Assembly (NCBI RefSeq): GCF_905479755.1
Contig: NZ_CAJQNT010000011.1
Coordinates: 1-48,614 of the forward strand
Direction of reading: 5' to 3'
Length of the DNA: 48,614 nucleotides
Source: an uncultured Schumannella sp.
GTDB taxonomy: Bacteria > Actinomycetota > Actinomycetes > Actinomycetales > Microbacteriaceae
The notes under the pieces are model-generated. The model had not been told where the DNA came from. It did no database searches and saw only the letters and a list, made by a program, of their open reading frames with translations. Within the stretch, counting starts at the first letter, position 1; every line of letters starts with the position of its first letter. The position numbers were made by a program, and so were the translations under genes. Positions 15,305-24,452 of this stretch are shown piece by piece.

Positions 15305-16275
15305 CGCGACCACTCCGCCAACTCGAGCGCCCAGTAGGTCAGGATCGCATCCGCCCCCGCCCGGCGGATCGAGATCACCGACTCGTCGATCGCGCGCCGG
15401 CGATCGATCCATCCGTTTGCGGCGGCGGCCTCGATCATCGCGTACTCCCCCGAGACCTGGTAGGCCCACACCGGAACCGGGCTCTCGGCCGCGACCTCGG
15501 CGAGCACATCGAGGTAGAAGCTCGCCGGTTTCACCATGACGATGTCGGCGCCCTCGGCGACGTCGAGCGCCGCCTCGCGGAGCCCCTCGCGCCCGTTCGC
15601 AGGGTCGAGCTGGTAGCTGCGGCGATCGCCGCGCAACGGCGAGTCGACGGCCTCGCGGAACGGGCCGTAGAGCGCGGAGGCGTACTTCGCCGAATAGGCC
15701 AGCAACCCCACCTCGGTGTGACCGGCCGCATCGAGCGCGTGACGGGCGACGGCGGTCTGGCCATCCATCATTCCGGAGAGCCCCAGAAGGTGAGCGCCCG
15801 CCTCGGCCTGCGCGACGGCCGCCCGCGCGTAGAGCTCGAGGGTGGCGTCGTTGTCGACCTCGCCGCGCACGTCGAGCACGCCGCAGTGACCGTGGTTGGT
15901 GAACTCGTCGAGGCAGAGATCGGCCTGAATCACGGTCGCGTCGCCGACCTCCGCGACGGCGGCCCGGATCGCCCGGTTGAGGATGCCCTCGGGATCGAGG
16001 ATCCCGGACCCGGTCGCGTCGCGCGTCTCTGGAACACCGAAGAACATGACACCGCCGAGCCCCGCCTCCGCCACGCGAGCGGTCAGTCGACCGACCTCGG
16101 CAAGCGGATGCTGAACCACGCCCGGCATCGACAGGATCGGCTGGGCCTCGGTGATGCCCTCGCGCACAAACACGGGCAGCACGAGCTGCGAGGGCGCGAG
16201 ATGGGTCTCGCGTGCGAGCGCGCGCACGGCACCGCTGCGGCGCAGTCGGCGCGGACGGATCGTGGGGCCGCTCAT
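15301..16275 (-). CDS. hemB: Porphobilinogen synthase (ALA dehydratase)
   Basis: A 324-aa enzyme joining two 5-aminolevulinates into porphobilinogen. Schiff-base lysines are in YSAKYAS (Lys 197) and [10 protein letters not shown] (Lys 249). The metal region reads [14 protein letters not shown] (residues 119-132): Cys 121 and Cys 131 are kept, but the middle position is Asp 123 where the zinc type has Cys. This is an intermediate pattern between the three-Cys zinc type and the Asp/Ala magnesium type, so metal use cannot be assigned with confidence. Overlaps hemD and hemL by four bases each. Confidence 0.97.
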   Translation of the reverse strand: MSGPTIRPRRLRRSGAVRALARETHLAPSQLVLPVFVREGITEAQPILSMPGVVQHPLAEVGRLTARVAEAGLGGVMFFGVPETRDATGSGILDPEGILNRAIRAAVAEVGDATVIQADLCLDEFTNHGHCGVLDVRGEVDNDATLELYARAAVAQAEAGAHLLGLSGMMDGQTAVARHALDAAGHTEVGLLAYSAKYASALYGPFREAVDSPLRGDRRSYQLDPANGREGLREAALDVAEGADIVMVKPASFYLDVLAEVAAESPVPVWAYQVSGEYAMIEAAAANGWIDRRRAIDESVISIRRAGADAILTYWALELAEWSR

Positions 16276-17081
16276 GCGGAGTCGTCCTCTCGGTCGTGGG
16301 CTGGTCGCCGCTCACTGGCCGCCGGCGGGGCCCACCGGCCCTCGAGCACCTGTTCGACCGCGTCGGCGAGTGCCGCGGGCGTGCGATCGAGTGCGAAGCC
16401 GTCGACACGCAGACCCACGTCGCGCGTGGCTTCGGCGGTCGCCGGGCCCATCGCCACGATCCTGGTCGTGTCGGGCAGCGGCGTGCACTGTCGCTGCACC
16501 TCGTGCCCGACACTGCCGGAACTGATCACGAGGGCGTCGAATTCGCCCGCGGCGACGCGTTCCACGAGCCGCGGTGGGGCCGGCACCGGCTCGATCCGGT
16601 ACGCGACGAGCGCGGTCACGTCGTGGCCGTAGTCGGTCAGCCCGTCGGCGAGCAGCGGGGCGGCGAGTTCGGACTGCGGCACCAGGATGCGCTGCCCGGT
16701 GGTGGTCGCGAAGCTCGGGTCGGCCAACAGCCCGCGCGCCGAATGCTCGGCCGGCACGAGCGACACCGTCACCCCGTTCGTGGTCAGCGCCCGCGCCGTG
16801 GCGGGGCCGACGGCGGCGACGCGCGTGCTCTCGGGAATGTCGAGGTCGAGGGCGGCGAGCGCGCGCACGGTCGCCTGACTCGTCACGATCAGCCAGTCGA
16901 AGCCGCCCGAGGTCAGCTGGGTCACGGCATCCCGCCAGGGCTGCGCCGCCGCGGGCACCGCACGGATGAACGGGGCAAGCTCCGGATGCGCGCCGCGGTG
17001 CTCCAGCTCGGCGGCGAGTTCCTGGCCGAATTGGGGCGAACCGGCGATGAGCACGCGGCGTCCGGCGAGTTGCTCGGTCAT
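16272..17081 (-). CDS. hemD: Uroporphyrinogen-III synthase
   Basis: A 269-aa HemD cyclising hydroxymethylbilane with inversion of ring D. This family is poorly conserved; support comes from two Rossmann-like halves with [48 protein letters not shown] and [31 protein letters not shown], plus the position between hemC and hemB with ATGA overlaps at both ends. The C-terminal 20 residues are charged and low complexity. No methyltransferase domain is fused. Confidence 0.93.
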   Translation of the reverse strand: MTEQLAGRRVLIAGSPQFGQELAAELEHRGAHPELAPFIRAVPAAAQPWRDAVTQLTSGGFDWLIVTSQATVRALAALDLDIPESTRVAAVGPATARALTTNGVTVSLVPAEHSARGLLADPSFATTTGQRILVPQSELAAPLLADGLTDYGHDVTALVAYRIEPVPAPPRLVERVAAGEFDALVISSGSVGHEVQRQCTPLPDTTRIVAMGPATAEATRDVGLRVDGFALDRTPAALADAVEQVLEGRWAPPAASERRPAHDREDDSA

Positions 17082-18025
17082 GAGGCCACCAGCGCGACGA
17101 GCGCCGCGTCGGCGCGCATGCGGTCACGGAGTTCGGCTCCCACGCGGTGGCCGAGCGCGGTCGCCGCGTCGCGCTGCTCGGCGCGGGCGGCGTCCGGCCA
17201 CGCGATCTCTCCCGCGGCCTCGGCGAGCGCCGCGCCGTCGGGGCTGATGACACGAGAACGCAGCACGAGCGCTCCGCCGGTCACCTCCGCCCAGGCCGAG
17301 ATCGGCGCCGAGCAGCCGGCCTCGAGTTCGGCGAGCACGGCGCGTTCGGCACGCGCCGCGGCGTGCGTCTCGGGGTGATCGAGTTCGCCCAGCGCCGCCT
17401 CGAGTTCGGGAGAGACCTCCTCGCGCGCTTCGAGCGCGAGCGCGCCCTGCGCGGGCGCGGGCATGACGTCGTCGACATCGAAGAACTGGCCGACCGCGTC
17501 GAGGCGGCCGAGACGGGCAAGGCCCGCGGCCGCGAGCACGACGGCATCCAGGTCGTCGTCCAGGCGCCGCAACCGGGTGTCGACGTTGCCGCGGATCGGT
17601 TCGATGACAAGGTCGGGCCGCAGCCGTAGCAGTGCCGCGGCTCGACGCGGTGAGCCGGTTCCGACGCGCGCGTTCGGCGGAAGCTCGGCGAGCGCGCGGC
17701 CGTCCGCGGTGCACAGCGCGTCGCGGGCATCCGCTCGTTCGGGCACGGCGACGATACGCAGCCCCGGATGCGCGGCCACCGGGAGGTCTTTGAAGGAGTG
17801 CACGAGCAGTTCGCAGGCGCCCGCGAGCAGAGCCTCGCGCAGCCGGGTGGCGAAGACCCCGGTCGTGCCGAGGCCGGTCAACGGCTCGGACAGGTCATCG
17901 CCTTCGCTGCGCAGCGGGACGAGCGGCACCTCCGAGCCGAGCACGCCCCCCAGCGCGGCGGCCACCCGGCCGCTCTGCGCGAGCGCCAGGGCGCTGCCGC
18001 GCGTCCCGATGCGCACGCTCGTCAC
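17078..18025 (-). CDS. hemC: Hydroxymethylbilane synthase (porphobilinogen deaminase)
   Basis: A 315-aa enzyme polymerising four porphobilinogens. It starts VTSVRIGTRGSALALAQSGRV from a GTG overlapping the ferrochelatase stop (GTGA). The dipyrromethane cofactor is attached through Cys 238 in LEAGCSAPISAWAEV, and LLVHSFKDLP, VGTGSPRRAA and IRGNVDTRLRRL are the usual substrate-binding segments. A longer in-frame extension upstream is shadow sequence of the ferrochelatase gene. Overlaps hemD by four bases. Confidence 0.97.
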   Translation of the reverse strand: MTSVRIGTRGSALALAQSGRVAAALGGVLGSEVPLVPLRSEGDDLSEPLTGLGTTGVFATRLREALLAGACELLVHSFKDLPVAAHPGLRIVAVPERADARDALCTADGRALAELPPNARVGTGSPRRAAALLRLRPDLVIEPIRGNVDTRLRRLDDDLDAVVLAAAGLARLGRLDAVGQFFDVDDVMPAPAQGALALEAREEVSPELEAALGELDHPETHAAARAERAVLAELEAGCSAPISAWAEVTGGALVLRSRVISPDGAALAEAAGEIAWPDAARAEQRDAATALGHRVGAELRDRMRADAALVALVAS

Positions 18026-19230
18026 GGCGCCACCCCGGAGACCGCCGGCTTGAAGCCCGCGCGGACGTTTTCGCAGCAGCCGGGGCGGCAGACATCGAAC
18101 CACGGCCCGAGCTCGGTCATCGCGGGACGGTCGGCGGGCGGGGTGCCGTCGCGACGCTCGAGCACAAGATCGACGAGCCCGCGGACGAACGCGGCGTGCG
18201 AGCCGGGCGTCGCAACCCGGACCGAGGCAAGCCCCGCCTCGTCGGCCGACTCGGTGGCCTCGTTGTCGAGGTCCCAGAGCACCTCCATGTGGTCGGAGAG
18301 GAAGCCGACCGGAACGATCGCGACGGCGCGCACACCCTCCGCGGGGAGTTCGGCGATGCGGTCGTTGATGTCGGGCTCCAGCCACGGCTGGGTGGGCGGG
18401 CCCGACCGGGACTGGTAGACGAGCTCCCACTCCAGTCGCTCGAGCCCGAGGGCGCGCGCGGTCTCGGCGGCCACGACCTCGCTGACGGCGAGGTGCTGCG
18501 CCGCGTAGGCGCCGCCCTCGCCGAAGTCGCGATCGCGCGGACCGCTGCGCTCGGCATCGGTGGTCGGGATCGAGTGGGTGGCGAACAGCACGCGGATGTC
18601 GCGGGCGGCATCCGCCTCCCCCAGTTGTTCCAGAAGCTCGCGCACGCCGCTCGTGAGGGCCTCGACGAACGGCGTCACGAATCCGGGGTGATCGAAGTAC
18701 TGGCGCACCTTGTCGATCGTCACCTCGCCGTGCAGCCGGGTGGACTCGAGCGCGAGCGCGAAGTCTTCGCGGTACTGGCGGCAGCTGGAGAACGAGCTGT
18801 AGGCGCTCGTCGCGATGCCGAGCAGCGTGCGGTGGCCGTCGTCGTAGGCCGCCTGGAGCGCGTCGGCGAGGTACGGGTCCCAGTTGCGGTTGCCCCAGTA
18901 GACCGGCAGATCGATCGCCCGACGCGCGAGTTCGGCCTCGAGCGCCGCCTTCAGCTCACGGTTCTGGTCGTTGATTGGGCTCACCCCGCCGAAGTGGCGG
19001 TAGTGGTGGGCGACCTCCTCGAGGCGCTCCTCGGGGATGCCGCGCCCGCGCGTCACGTTCTTGAGGAACGGGATGACGTCATCCTGCCCCTCCGGCCCGC
19101 CGAACCCGGCCAGCAGAATCGCGTCGTAGGCGACGGGGACAACCACGTGTTCGGGGCCGGCCGCCGCCGCGTCGCTCGCGCCGAGCACGCGCGGCGGGAC
19201 TCCCGTGGACCCGAGGTTCTCGGCGCTCAC
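18022..19230 (-). CDS. cpfC: Coproporphyrin III ferrochelatase (CpfC), [2Fe-2S] type
   Basis: A 402-aa ferrochelatase, cytoplasmic or membrane-associated. In monoderms this enzyme inserts iron into coproporphyrin III. Core segments: YDAILLAGFGGPEGQDDVIPF, FGGVSPINDQNRELKAAL, LLGIATSAYSSFSSCRQY, VLFATHSIP (His of the active site) and VAIVPVGFLSDHMEVLWDLD. The C terminus has CRPGCCEN (Cys 381, 385, 386), which with Cys 150 forms the probable [2Fe-2S] ligand set of actinobacterial ferrochelatases. The start is a GTG overlapping chdC as GTGA; the first 30 residues are a low-complexity extension. A longer upstream frame is antisense-like Arg-rich shadow. Confidence 0.95.
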   Translation of the reverse strand: MSAENLGSTGVPPRVLGASDAAAAGPEHVVVPVAYDAILLAGFGGPEGQDDVIPFLKNVTRGRGIPEERLEEVAHHYRHFGGVSPINDQNRELKAALEAELARRAIDLPVYWGNRNWDPYLADALQAAYDDGHRTLLGIATSAYSSFSSCRQYREDFALALESTRLHGEVTIDKVRQYFDHPGFVTPFVEALTSGVRELLEQLGEADAARDIRVLFATHSIPTTDAERSGPRDRDFGEGGAYAAQHLAVSEVVAAETARALGLERLEWELVYQSRSGPPTQPWLEPDINDRIAELPAEGVRAVAIVPVGFLSDHMEVLWDLDNEATESADEAGLASVRVATPGSHAAFVRGLVDLVLERRDGTPPADRPAMTELGPWFDVCRPGCCENVRAGFKPAVSGVAP

Positions 19231-19913
19231 GCGAGCACCTCCGCCACCTCGGCCGTGGTGATCCGCCGACCGGTGTAGAACGGCACTTCCTCGCGCACGT
19301 GGCGACGCGCGTCGGTGGCCCGAAGGTCGCGCATCATGTCGACCAGGTCGGTCAGCGAGTCGGATTCCATCGGCAGGATCCACTCGAAGTCGCCGAGCGC
19401 GAACGACGCCACCGTGTTCGCGACGACGCTCGTGAAGGCGGCACCCGCGCGGCCGTGTTCGGCCAGCATCGCGCGACGCTCGGCCTCGGGCAGGAGGTAC
19501 CACTCGTAGCTGCGCACGAACGGGTAGACGGTGAGCCATTCGCGGGCGTGCTCGCCCCGCAGAAAGCCCGGCACGTGGGCGCGGTTGAACTCCGCGTCGC
19601 GGTGCACCCCCATCGCGTTCCAGACCGGAAGCAGTTCGCCGAAGACCGTGTCTCGACGCAGGTCGCGCAGCCCGCGCTGAAGCCCCTCGGCACTCGGGCC
19701 GTGCAGCCACACCATCAGGTCGGCGTCGGCGCGCAGCCCCGAGACGTCGTAGATTCCGCGGCACACCACCTCGTTCGAGGCCGCCTCGGCGACCGCGGCA
19801 TCGAGTCGCGCCGCCACCTCCGCCGAATCAGCGACGTTCGGCGCGACGAGAGGCGGCCGTTGGAACACCGCCCAGAGTGCGAACCCGGACAACGACGATG
19901 ACGGTGACGGCAT
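19227..19913 (-). CDS. chdC: Coproheme decarboxylase ChdC (HemQ)
   Basis: A 228-aa chlorite-dismutase-family protein that decarboxylates coproheme to heme b with peroxide. Recognisable are FALWAVFQRPP near the start, GLRADADLMVWLHGPSAEGLQ, WLTVYPFVRSYEWYLLPEAERRAML (with the Tyr-rich active-site region) and FALGDFEWILPMESDSLTDLVDMMRDLRATDARRHV. Its presence beside ferrochelatase and CgoX identifies the coproporphyrin-dependent route. The ATG shown has only a weak purine stretch (GAAAGAA) upstream, and the first eight residues (MPSPSSSL) are unusual, so the true start may be slightly different. It overlaps cpfC by four bases. Confidence 0.95.
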   Translation of the reverse strand: MPSPSSSLSGFALWAVFQRPPLVAPNVADSAEVAARLDAAVAEAASNEVVCRGIYDVSGLRADADLMVWLHGPSAEGLQRGLRDLRRDTVFGELLPVWNAMGVHRDAEFNRAHVPGFLRGEHAREWLTVYPFVRSYEWYLLPEAERRAMLAEHGRAGAAFTSVVANTVASFALGDFEWILPMESDSLTDLVDMMRDLRATDARRHVREEVPFYTGRRITTAEVAEVLA

Positions 19914-19972
19914 GGGGGGATTCTTTCATGTGAGTCTGGTGAGAAACGGGGAGACGAGCAGAGGCCGGTGCG

Positions 19973-21196
19973 CTACCCGACCCGCTCGGCGACGGCGGCG
20001 CGGGCGTGCGCGATGACGCGCGCGAGCCCCGATCCGGCCACCGCCGACCCGACGCGGATCGCACCGGGAGGATCGGCAACCGCGATGCGTTCGGACTGGG
20101 TCCAGTGCGCGACATGCGAGGCGACGAGCTCGCGCCCGCCGAGCGGGACAGCGAGAAGACGCGCGACGTCGTCGAGAGCCCGCGCGCGGAGCGCCGCATC
20201 GTCGTCGAGGTGTCCGTCGTAGCTCACCCGCAGCGCGTGCCGCTGCGGCGCGAGCCGGGCCGCGAGCCACGGCCACTTGGCGCTGGAATGGGTCACCGCG
20301 CGCGGAGCATCGCCCTCGGAACGCGTCACGAGCACGCCCGTCCCGCGCGGCGCGGCGTCGAGTTCGGGCGCGTCCACGACGAGCGAGACGACCGTGGTGC
20401 GACTCGCGACCGGCCCGGGGCGCGCGTCGACCACGAGGTCGTCGCCGGACTCCCCCGCCTCGCGCGGTTCGCCGAGTTCGATGCGCGCCCCGAGCGCGCG
20501 CAGCCGCTCTTCCAGGCTTTCCACCACGACGTGGATGCCCCCCTCCAGACCGGCGACGGCGGCGCCCGCGGGGCGGTTCTCGCGAATCCGACGCACCGCC
20601 GCCCGGAGCGATCGCGACGGCTCCTGCGTCAGCAGTTCCGGGAGCACGTCGCGCACACGAAGCTGCGCGGCGGAGCGCGAGTACACGCCCTCCGCGATCG
20701 GAGCCACCAGTCGGTCGGCCACCCGGGCACCCACCCGGCGGCGCACGAGCGCATCCAGGCTCTCCTCGCCGCTCACCGCGCCGAGCGGCACGACGGCGTC
20801 GCCGAGCGCGCGCACGATGCCGCGCATGCCGATGACGCGCCGCAGCTCGGGCGCGAGCAGACTCTGCGGAATCCCGAGCACCCCGGTCGCCGGCAGCGGG
20901 TGATCGCCCGCGGGGCCGCTCAGCCAGGCGGTTCGCGACGACGGCGCGACGATGCGCGCGGCGAGCCCCAGCTCGCCGAGCAGGTCGGCCACGATGCCCT
21001 GCCGGGTCGCGAAGCTCTCGGCACCGACGTCGAGCGCGACTTCTGAGCCCCGCCCGTCGGGAATGGCGAGGGCGCGGATCGTGCCGCCGAGTCGCTCGCT
21101 CTTCTCGTGGAGGGTGACGTCCCAGCCGCGTTCGGCGAGCTCGCGGGCGGCGACAAGGCCGCCGATGCCACCGCCGAGAACTCTCGCGTGCGGCAT
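19973..21196 (-). CDS. cgoX: Coproporphyrinogen III oxidase CgoX (HemY/HemG-type flavoprotein)
   Basis: A 407-aa FAD protein. In this pathway it oxidises coproporphyrinogen III to coproporphyrin III with oxygen. The dinucleotide fold begins VLGGGIGGLVAARELAERG, followed by VTLHEKSERLGGTIRAL, GAESFATRQGIVADLL and a C-terminal FAD contact region IRVGSAVAGSGLARVIAHARAA. It is called HemG/HemY or protoporphyrinogen oxidase in older annotation. The ATG is two bases after the hemE stop; the gap of 59 bp before chdC holds nothing recognisable. Confidence 0.93.
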   Translation of the reverse strand: MPHARVLGGGIGGLVAARELAERGWDVTLHEKSERLGGTIRALAIPDGRGSEVALDVGAESFATRQGIVADLLGELGLAARIVAPSSRTAWLSGPAGDHPLPATGVLGIPQSLLAPELRRVIGMRGIVRALGDAVVPLGAVSGEESLDALVRRRVGARVADRLVAPIAEGVYSRSAAQLRVRDVLPELLTQEPSRSLRAAVRRIRENRPAGAAVAGLEGGIHVVVESLEERLRALGARIELGEPREAGESGDDLVVDARPGPVASRTTVVSLVVDAPELDAAPRGTGVLVTRSEGDAPRAVTHSSAKWPWLAARLAPQRHALRVSYDGHLDDDAALRARALDDVARLLAVPLGGRELVASHVAHWTQSERIAVADPPGAIRVGSAVAGSGLARVIAHARAAVAERVG

Positions 21197-21197
21197 G

Positions 21198-22280
21198 TCA
21201 GAGCGCGTGCACGAGGTCGACGACCCGCGTCAGCACGCCCGCGTCGGTGTCGGCGGGCACGCCGTGACCGAGGTTGACGACATGTGCGGGGGCGGCCTGG
21301 CCGCGGCGCACGACGTCGCGCACGTGCGCCTCCAGCACCTCCCAGGGCGCCGTCAGCAGCGCGGGATCGATGTTGCCCTGCACGGCGACGCCCTCACCGA
21401 GCCGCGACACCGCGACATCGAGCGGGATGCGGTGGTCGATGCCGACGACGTCGACCCCGGCATCGCGCATCGCGGGCAGTAGCTCGAAGCTGCCGGTCGC
21501 GAAGTGCACGAGCGGGGCGCGGTCATCGCCCGCCCCGAGGACCGGACGCACCACGTCGAGCGCACGGCGCGAGGCTGGCGCCGCGAAGCGCTCGTAGTCG
21601 GCGAGCGAGAGCCCGCCCGCCCAGGAGTCGAACAGCTGCAGCGCGCTGGCGCCCGCCACGAGCTGGGTCGCGAGGAACCGCCCGGTGAGTTCGGCGAGCC
21701 AGCCGACCAGGGCATCCCAGGTCTCGGGCTCGGCGTGCATCAGCCGCCGCGCCTGCAGCTGATCGCGGTCGGGCCCGCCGGCGACCAGATAGGCGGCGAG
21801 CGTGAAGGGGGCACCGGCGAAACCGATGAGCGGCGTCGCCCCGAGTTCCGCCACCGTGAGCGCCACCGCGGCGGCGATCGGCGACATGTCGACGGTCGCC
21901 GGATCCGGCAGCGCGTCCACCTGGGCACGGCGGGTCACCGGGGTAGCGAAGACGGGACCGCGACCGGCCACGATCTCGACATCGAGACCGGCGAGCTTGA
22001 GCGGAACGACGATGTCGCTGAAGAAGATTCCCGCGTCCACGCCGTGACGGCGCACCGGCTGCAGCGTGATCTCGGCCGCGAGGTCGGGGGTGAGACAGGC
22101 ATCCAGCATGGCGTGGCCGACCCGCAGCTCGCGGTACTCCGGCAGCGAGCGCCCGGCCTGCCGCATGAACCAGACGGGCAGCGTCTCGGGGCGCGCGCCA
22201 CGCATCGCGGCGAGCAAACGGGAGTCGGCGACGACCCCCGAACGCAAGGGGTGGGTCGGGGGCAGGGCGTCAGATGGCAT
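21198..22280 (-). CDS. hemE: Uroporphyrinogen decarboxylase
   Basis: A 360-aa enzyme converting uroporphyrinogen III to coproporphyrinogen III. Diagnostic segments are PVWFMRQAGRSLPEYRELR, IFFSDIVVPLKLAGLDVEIV, PLIGFAGAPFTLAAYLV and VVGIDHRIPLDVAVSRLG, GNIDPALLTAPWEVL. The ATG (MPSDALPP) is used; a TTG two codons earlier is less likely. It heads the minus-strand heme operon, 37 bp from the divergent hemA. GAGACT six bases before the ATG may be a leaderless -10. Confidence 0.97.
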   Translation of the reverse strand: MPSDALPPTHPLRSGVVADSRLLAAMRGARPETLPVWFMRQAGRSLPEYRELRVGHAMLDACLTPDLAAEITLQPVRRHGVDAGIFFSDIVVPLKLAGLDVEIVAGRGPVFATPVTRRAQVDALPDPATVDMSPIAAAVALTVAELGATPLIGFAGAPFTLAAYLVAGGPDRDQLQARRLMHAEPETWDALVGWLAELTGRFLATQLVAGASALQLFDSWAGGLSLADYERFAAPASRRALDVVRPVLGAGDDRAPLVHFATGSFELLPAMRDAGVDVVGIDHRIPLDVAVSRLGEGVAVQGNIDPALLTAPWEVLEAHVRDVVRRGQAAPAHVVNLGHGVPADTDAGVLTRVVDLVHAL

Positions 22281-22286
22281 CAGCAA

Positions 22287-22292
22287 AGTCTC
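22287..22292 (-). promoter_or_regulatory. Possible leaderless -10 box (GAGACT) of hemE
   Basis: On the minus strand GAGACT then TTGCTG then ATG. It mirrors the divergent hemA arrangement (TAGACT, TTGCCG, GTG). The first base is not consensus, so this is weak. Confidence 0.35.
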
Positions 22293-22305
22293 GCATCTCG
22301 TGGCT

Positions 22306-22311
22306 TAGACT
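22306..22311 (+). promoter_or_regulatory. Leaderless -10 box (TAGACT) of hemA
   Basis: TAGACT lies exactly six bases before the GTG of hemA, with no Shine-Dalgarno sequence. hemA and hemE promoters face away from each other within 37 bp. Confidence 0.55.
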
Positions 22312-22317
22312 TTGCCG

Positions 22318-23607
22318 GTGCTCGCCTGCGTCACCGCTCACCATCGGGTGACGCCCCTCCCCATTCTTGAGAAGCTCGCCGCCGACCATGAGGGGATCGC
22401 GGCGCAGCTGGTCGCCGAATTCGACTGTGTCACCGGCGCCGTCGTCGTCGCCACCTGCAACCGGTTCGAGGCCTACCTCGACCTGGAGGAGCCGCTCAGC
22501 GCGGCGAGCGAGATCGGCTTCGAGATCGTGCTGGAGCAGCTGAGCGAACGCACCGGCGTTCCGCTCGCCGAGCTGGAGCCGTCGCTGCAGATCCACACCG
22601 GGATGCGCGCCGTCGAGCACCTCTTCGCCGTCGCGGCGGGCCTCGAGTCGGTGGTCGTCGGCGAGACCGAGATCGCGGGTCAGGTGCGCACGGCGCTGGA
22701 AGACGCCCGCCGAGCCGGAACCACCTCGCGCGACCTGGAGCGCGCCTTCCAGCAGGCCTCGCAGACCTCGCGCGGCGTTCGCGCCGCCACCGGGCTCGAG
22801 AGCGTCGGCCGCAATCTCGCCGAGTTCGCCCTCGAGCTCGCTTCCAGTCGGGTCGACTCCTGGGAGTCCGCGCGCGTCGTGCTCATCGGCACCGGACGCT
22901 ACGCACGTGTCGCGGTGGCGGCGCTGCGCCGCCGGGGCGCACGCGACATCTCGGTGCACTCGCGATCCGGTCGCGCCGCCGCGTTCGGTATCCCCCGCGG
23001 GCTGACCCCGCTCGAACACCACGAGGCCCCGGCCGCCCTCGCCACCGCCGATGTGATCATCACCTGTTCGACCGGCGACATCGTGCTGGACGGCGCCTCG
23101 CACGCGAGCACGCGCGACCTCGTCGCGGCGCGCCAGCCGCAGCTGATCGTGGACCTCGGCCTGCCGCGCAACGTCGATCCGGCGATCCAGACCCTGCCGG
23201 AGATCACGCTCCTCGACCTCGAGACGGTGCGCCTGCATGCCGGCCTTGACGAGTTCGCGGTCTCCGACGATGCGCGCGCCCTGGTGTCGCACGCCACCAG
23301 CGCGTTCGCGGCCGAATCACGCGAACTGGATGCGGTTCCCGCGATCTCGGCGCTGCATCGTCACATGGCCGGCATCCTCGACGCCGAACTGGCCCGCTCG
23401 GCCGCGCGCGGCGAAGGACCGGAGGTGGCGGCCGCCCTGCGCCACCTCGCGGGAGTGCTGCTGCACGAGCCGACCGTCCGGGCGCGCGAGCACGCTCGCG
23501 CGGGCGAGGCCGAACGCGTGGATGCGGCGCTCGCGACGCTCTTCGACGTCACCGTCGACCGCTCGGAACGCCGCCGTGCCGCGACGCTGGAGGCCGACGC
23601 GAGCTGA
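22318..23607 (+). CDS. hemA: Glutamyl-tRNA reductase
   Basis: A 429-aa NADPH enzyme reducing glutamyl-tRNA to glutamate-1-semialdehyde, the first heme step and usual control point. Start is the GTG (VLACVTAHHRVTPLPILEKL), preferred over a TTG two codons earlier because family members begin there. The catalytic Cys is in VVVATCNRFEAYL (Cys 47), followed by VAAGLESVVVGETEIAGQVRTAL and the Rossmann segment ARVVLIGTGRYARVAVAAL. The C-terminal dimerisation domain is intact. It is divergent from the hem operon, so its promoter overlaps the control region of hemE. Confidence 0.97.
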   Translation: MLACVTAHHRVTPLPILEKLAADHEGIAAQLVAEFDCVTGAVVVATCNRFEAYLDLEEPLSAASEIGFEIVLEQLSERTGVPLAELEPSLQIHTGMRAVEHLFAVAAGLESVVVGETEIAGQVRTALEDARRAGTTSRDLERAFQQASQTSRGVRAATGLESVGRNLAEFALELASSRVDSWESARVVLIGTGRYARVAVAALRRRGARDISVHSRSGRAAAFGIPRGLTPLEHHEAPAALATADVIITCSTGDIVLDGASHASTRDLVAARQPQLIVDLGLPRNVDPAIQTLPEITLLDLETVRLHAGLDEFAVSDDARALVSHATSAFAAESRELDAVPAISALHRHMAGILDAELARSAARGEGPEVAAALRHLAGVLLHEPTVRAREHARAGEAERVDAALATLFDVTVDRSERRRAATLEADAS

Positions 23608-23613
23608 ACTGCG

Positions 23614-24408
23614 CTACGCGTTCGCGGCGTCGCGCCAGGCGAGCCAGCGGCGCACCGTCGCCAGGTCATACTCGGGCCCGCTGAGGCCGATCGTGAACAG
23701 GCTCACGCCCAGCTCCCGCAGCGCATCCGCGTCGTGTTCGTCGCGGTTTCGCAACTCGTTGGAGATCTCAATCTGACTGACGTCGCGCCCGACGGCGGCA
23801 CCGTGCTCGGCGAGGATGCCGAGCTTGCGCTCCAGGTCGGCCGGCGCGGCGAAGCTGTGCCAGATGTCGGCGTGCTGGGCCACGATTCGCAGCGTCTTCT
23901 TCTCGCCTCCGCCGCCGATCAGCACCGGGATCTTACGGGTGGGCGCGGGGTTGAGCTTCGTCCAGCGCTCCTCGATGCGCGGCAGCGCCGCCGCGAGGTC
24001 GTTGAGGCGCGACCCGGCGGTGCCGAACTCGTAGCCGTATTCGACGTAGTCGCGCTCGAACCAGCCGGAACCGGTGCCGAAGATGAAGCGCCCGGTACCG
24101 CCATCGTGGGCGCTGATGTGATCGATCGTGCGGGCCATATCGGCCTGCAGGTCGGGGTTCCGGTAGCTGTTGCAGTTCACCAGCGCCCCGAACTCGACAC
24201 GGCTCGTGAGCTCCGCCCAGGAGGCGAGTTCCGTCCAGGACTCGAAGTGCAGCCCCTCCCGGTCCCCGCTCAGCGGGAAGAAGTGATCCCAGTTGAACAG
24301 CACGTCAACGCCGAGCTGTTCGAGCTCGCGAACGGTGTCGCGGATGTGCGGGTAGCCGGTGTGCTGCGGCGCGAGTTGCACGCCGAGTCGGACGGGTCGA
24401 GAAGTCAT
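23614..24408 (-). CDS. LLM-class F420-type oxidoreductase, paralog 2
   Basis: A 264-aa luciferase-like oxidoreductase, tail to tail with hemA (6 bp between stops). Family segments: RLGVQLAPQHTGYPHIRDTV, VDVLFNWDHFFPLSGD, SYRNPDLQADMARTIDHIS, FIFGTGSGWFERDYVEYGYEFG, RKIPVLIGGGGEKKTLRIVAQHADIWHSF. It is a full-length paralog of 13064-13882. Substrate unknown; F420 use is inferred from the subfamily. ATG start with TAGCGT exactly six bases upstream. The arrangement around the heme genes could reflect duplication or coincidence. Confidence 0.85.
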   Translation of the reverse strand: MTSRPVRLGVQLAPQHTGYPHIRDTVRELEQLGVDVLFNWDHFFPLSGDREGLHFESWTELASWAELTSRVEFGALVNCNSYRNPDLQADMARTIDHISAHDGGTGRFIFGTGSGWFERDYVEYGYEFGTAGSRLNDLAAALPRIEERWTKLNPAPTRKIPVLIGGGGEKKTLRIVAQHADIWHSFAAPADLERKLGILAEHGAAVGRDVSQIEISNELRNRDEHDADALRELGVSLFTIGLSGPEYDLATVRRWLAWRDAANA

Positions 24409-24414
24409 TGCTCG

Positions 24415-24420
24415 ACGCTA
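24415..24420 (-). promoter_or_regulatory. Leaderless -10 box (TAGCGT) of LLM paralog 2
   Basis: On the minus strand TAGCGT ends six bases before the ATG; no Shine-Dalgarno sequence. Confidence 0.55.
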
Positions 24421-24452
24421 TCGCGAGGCGCCCGCCGCGCGCTGGCGCGGCC

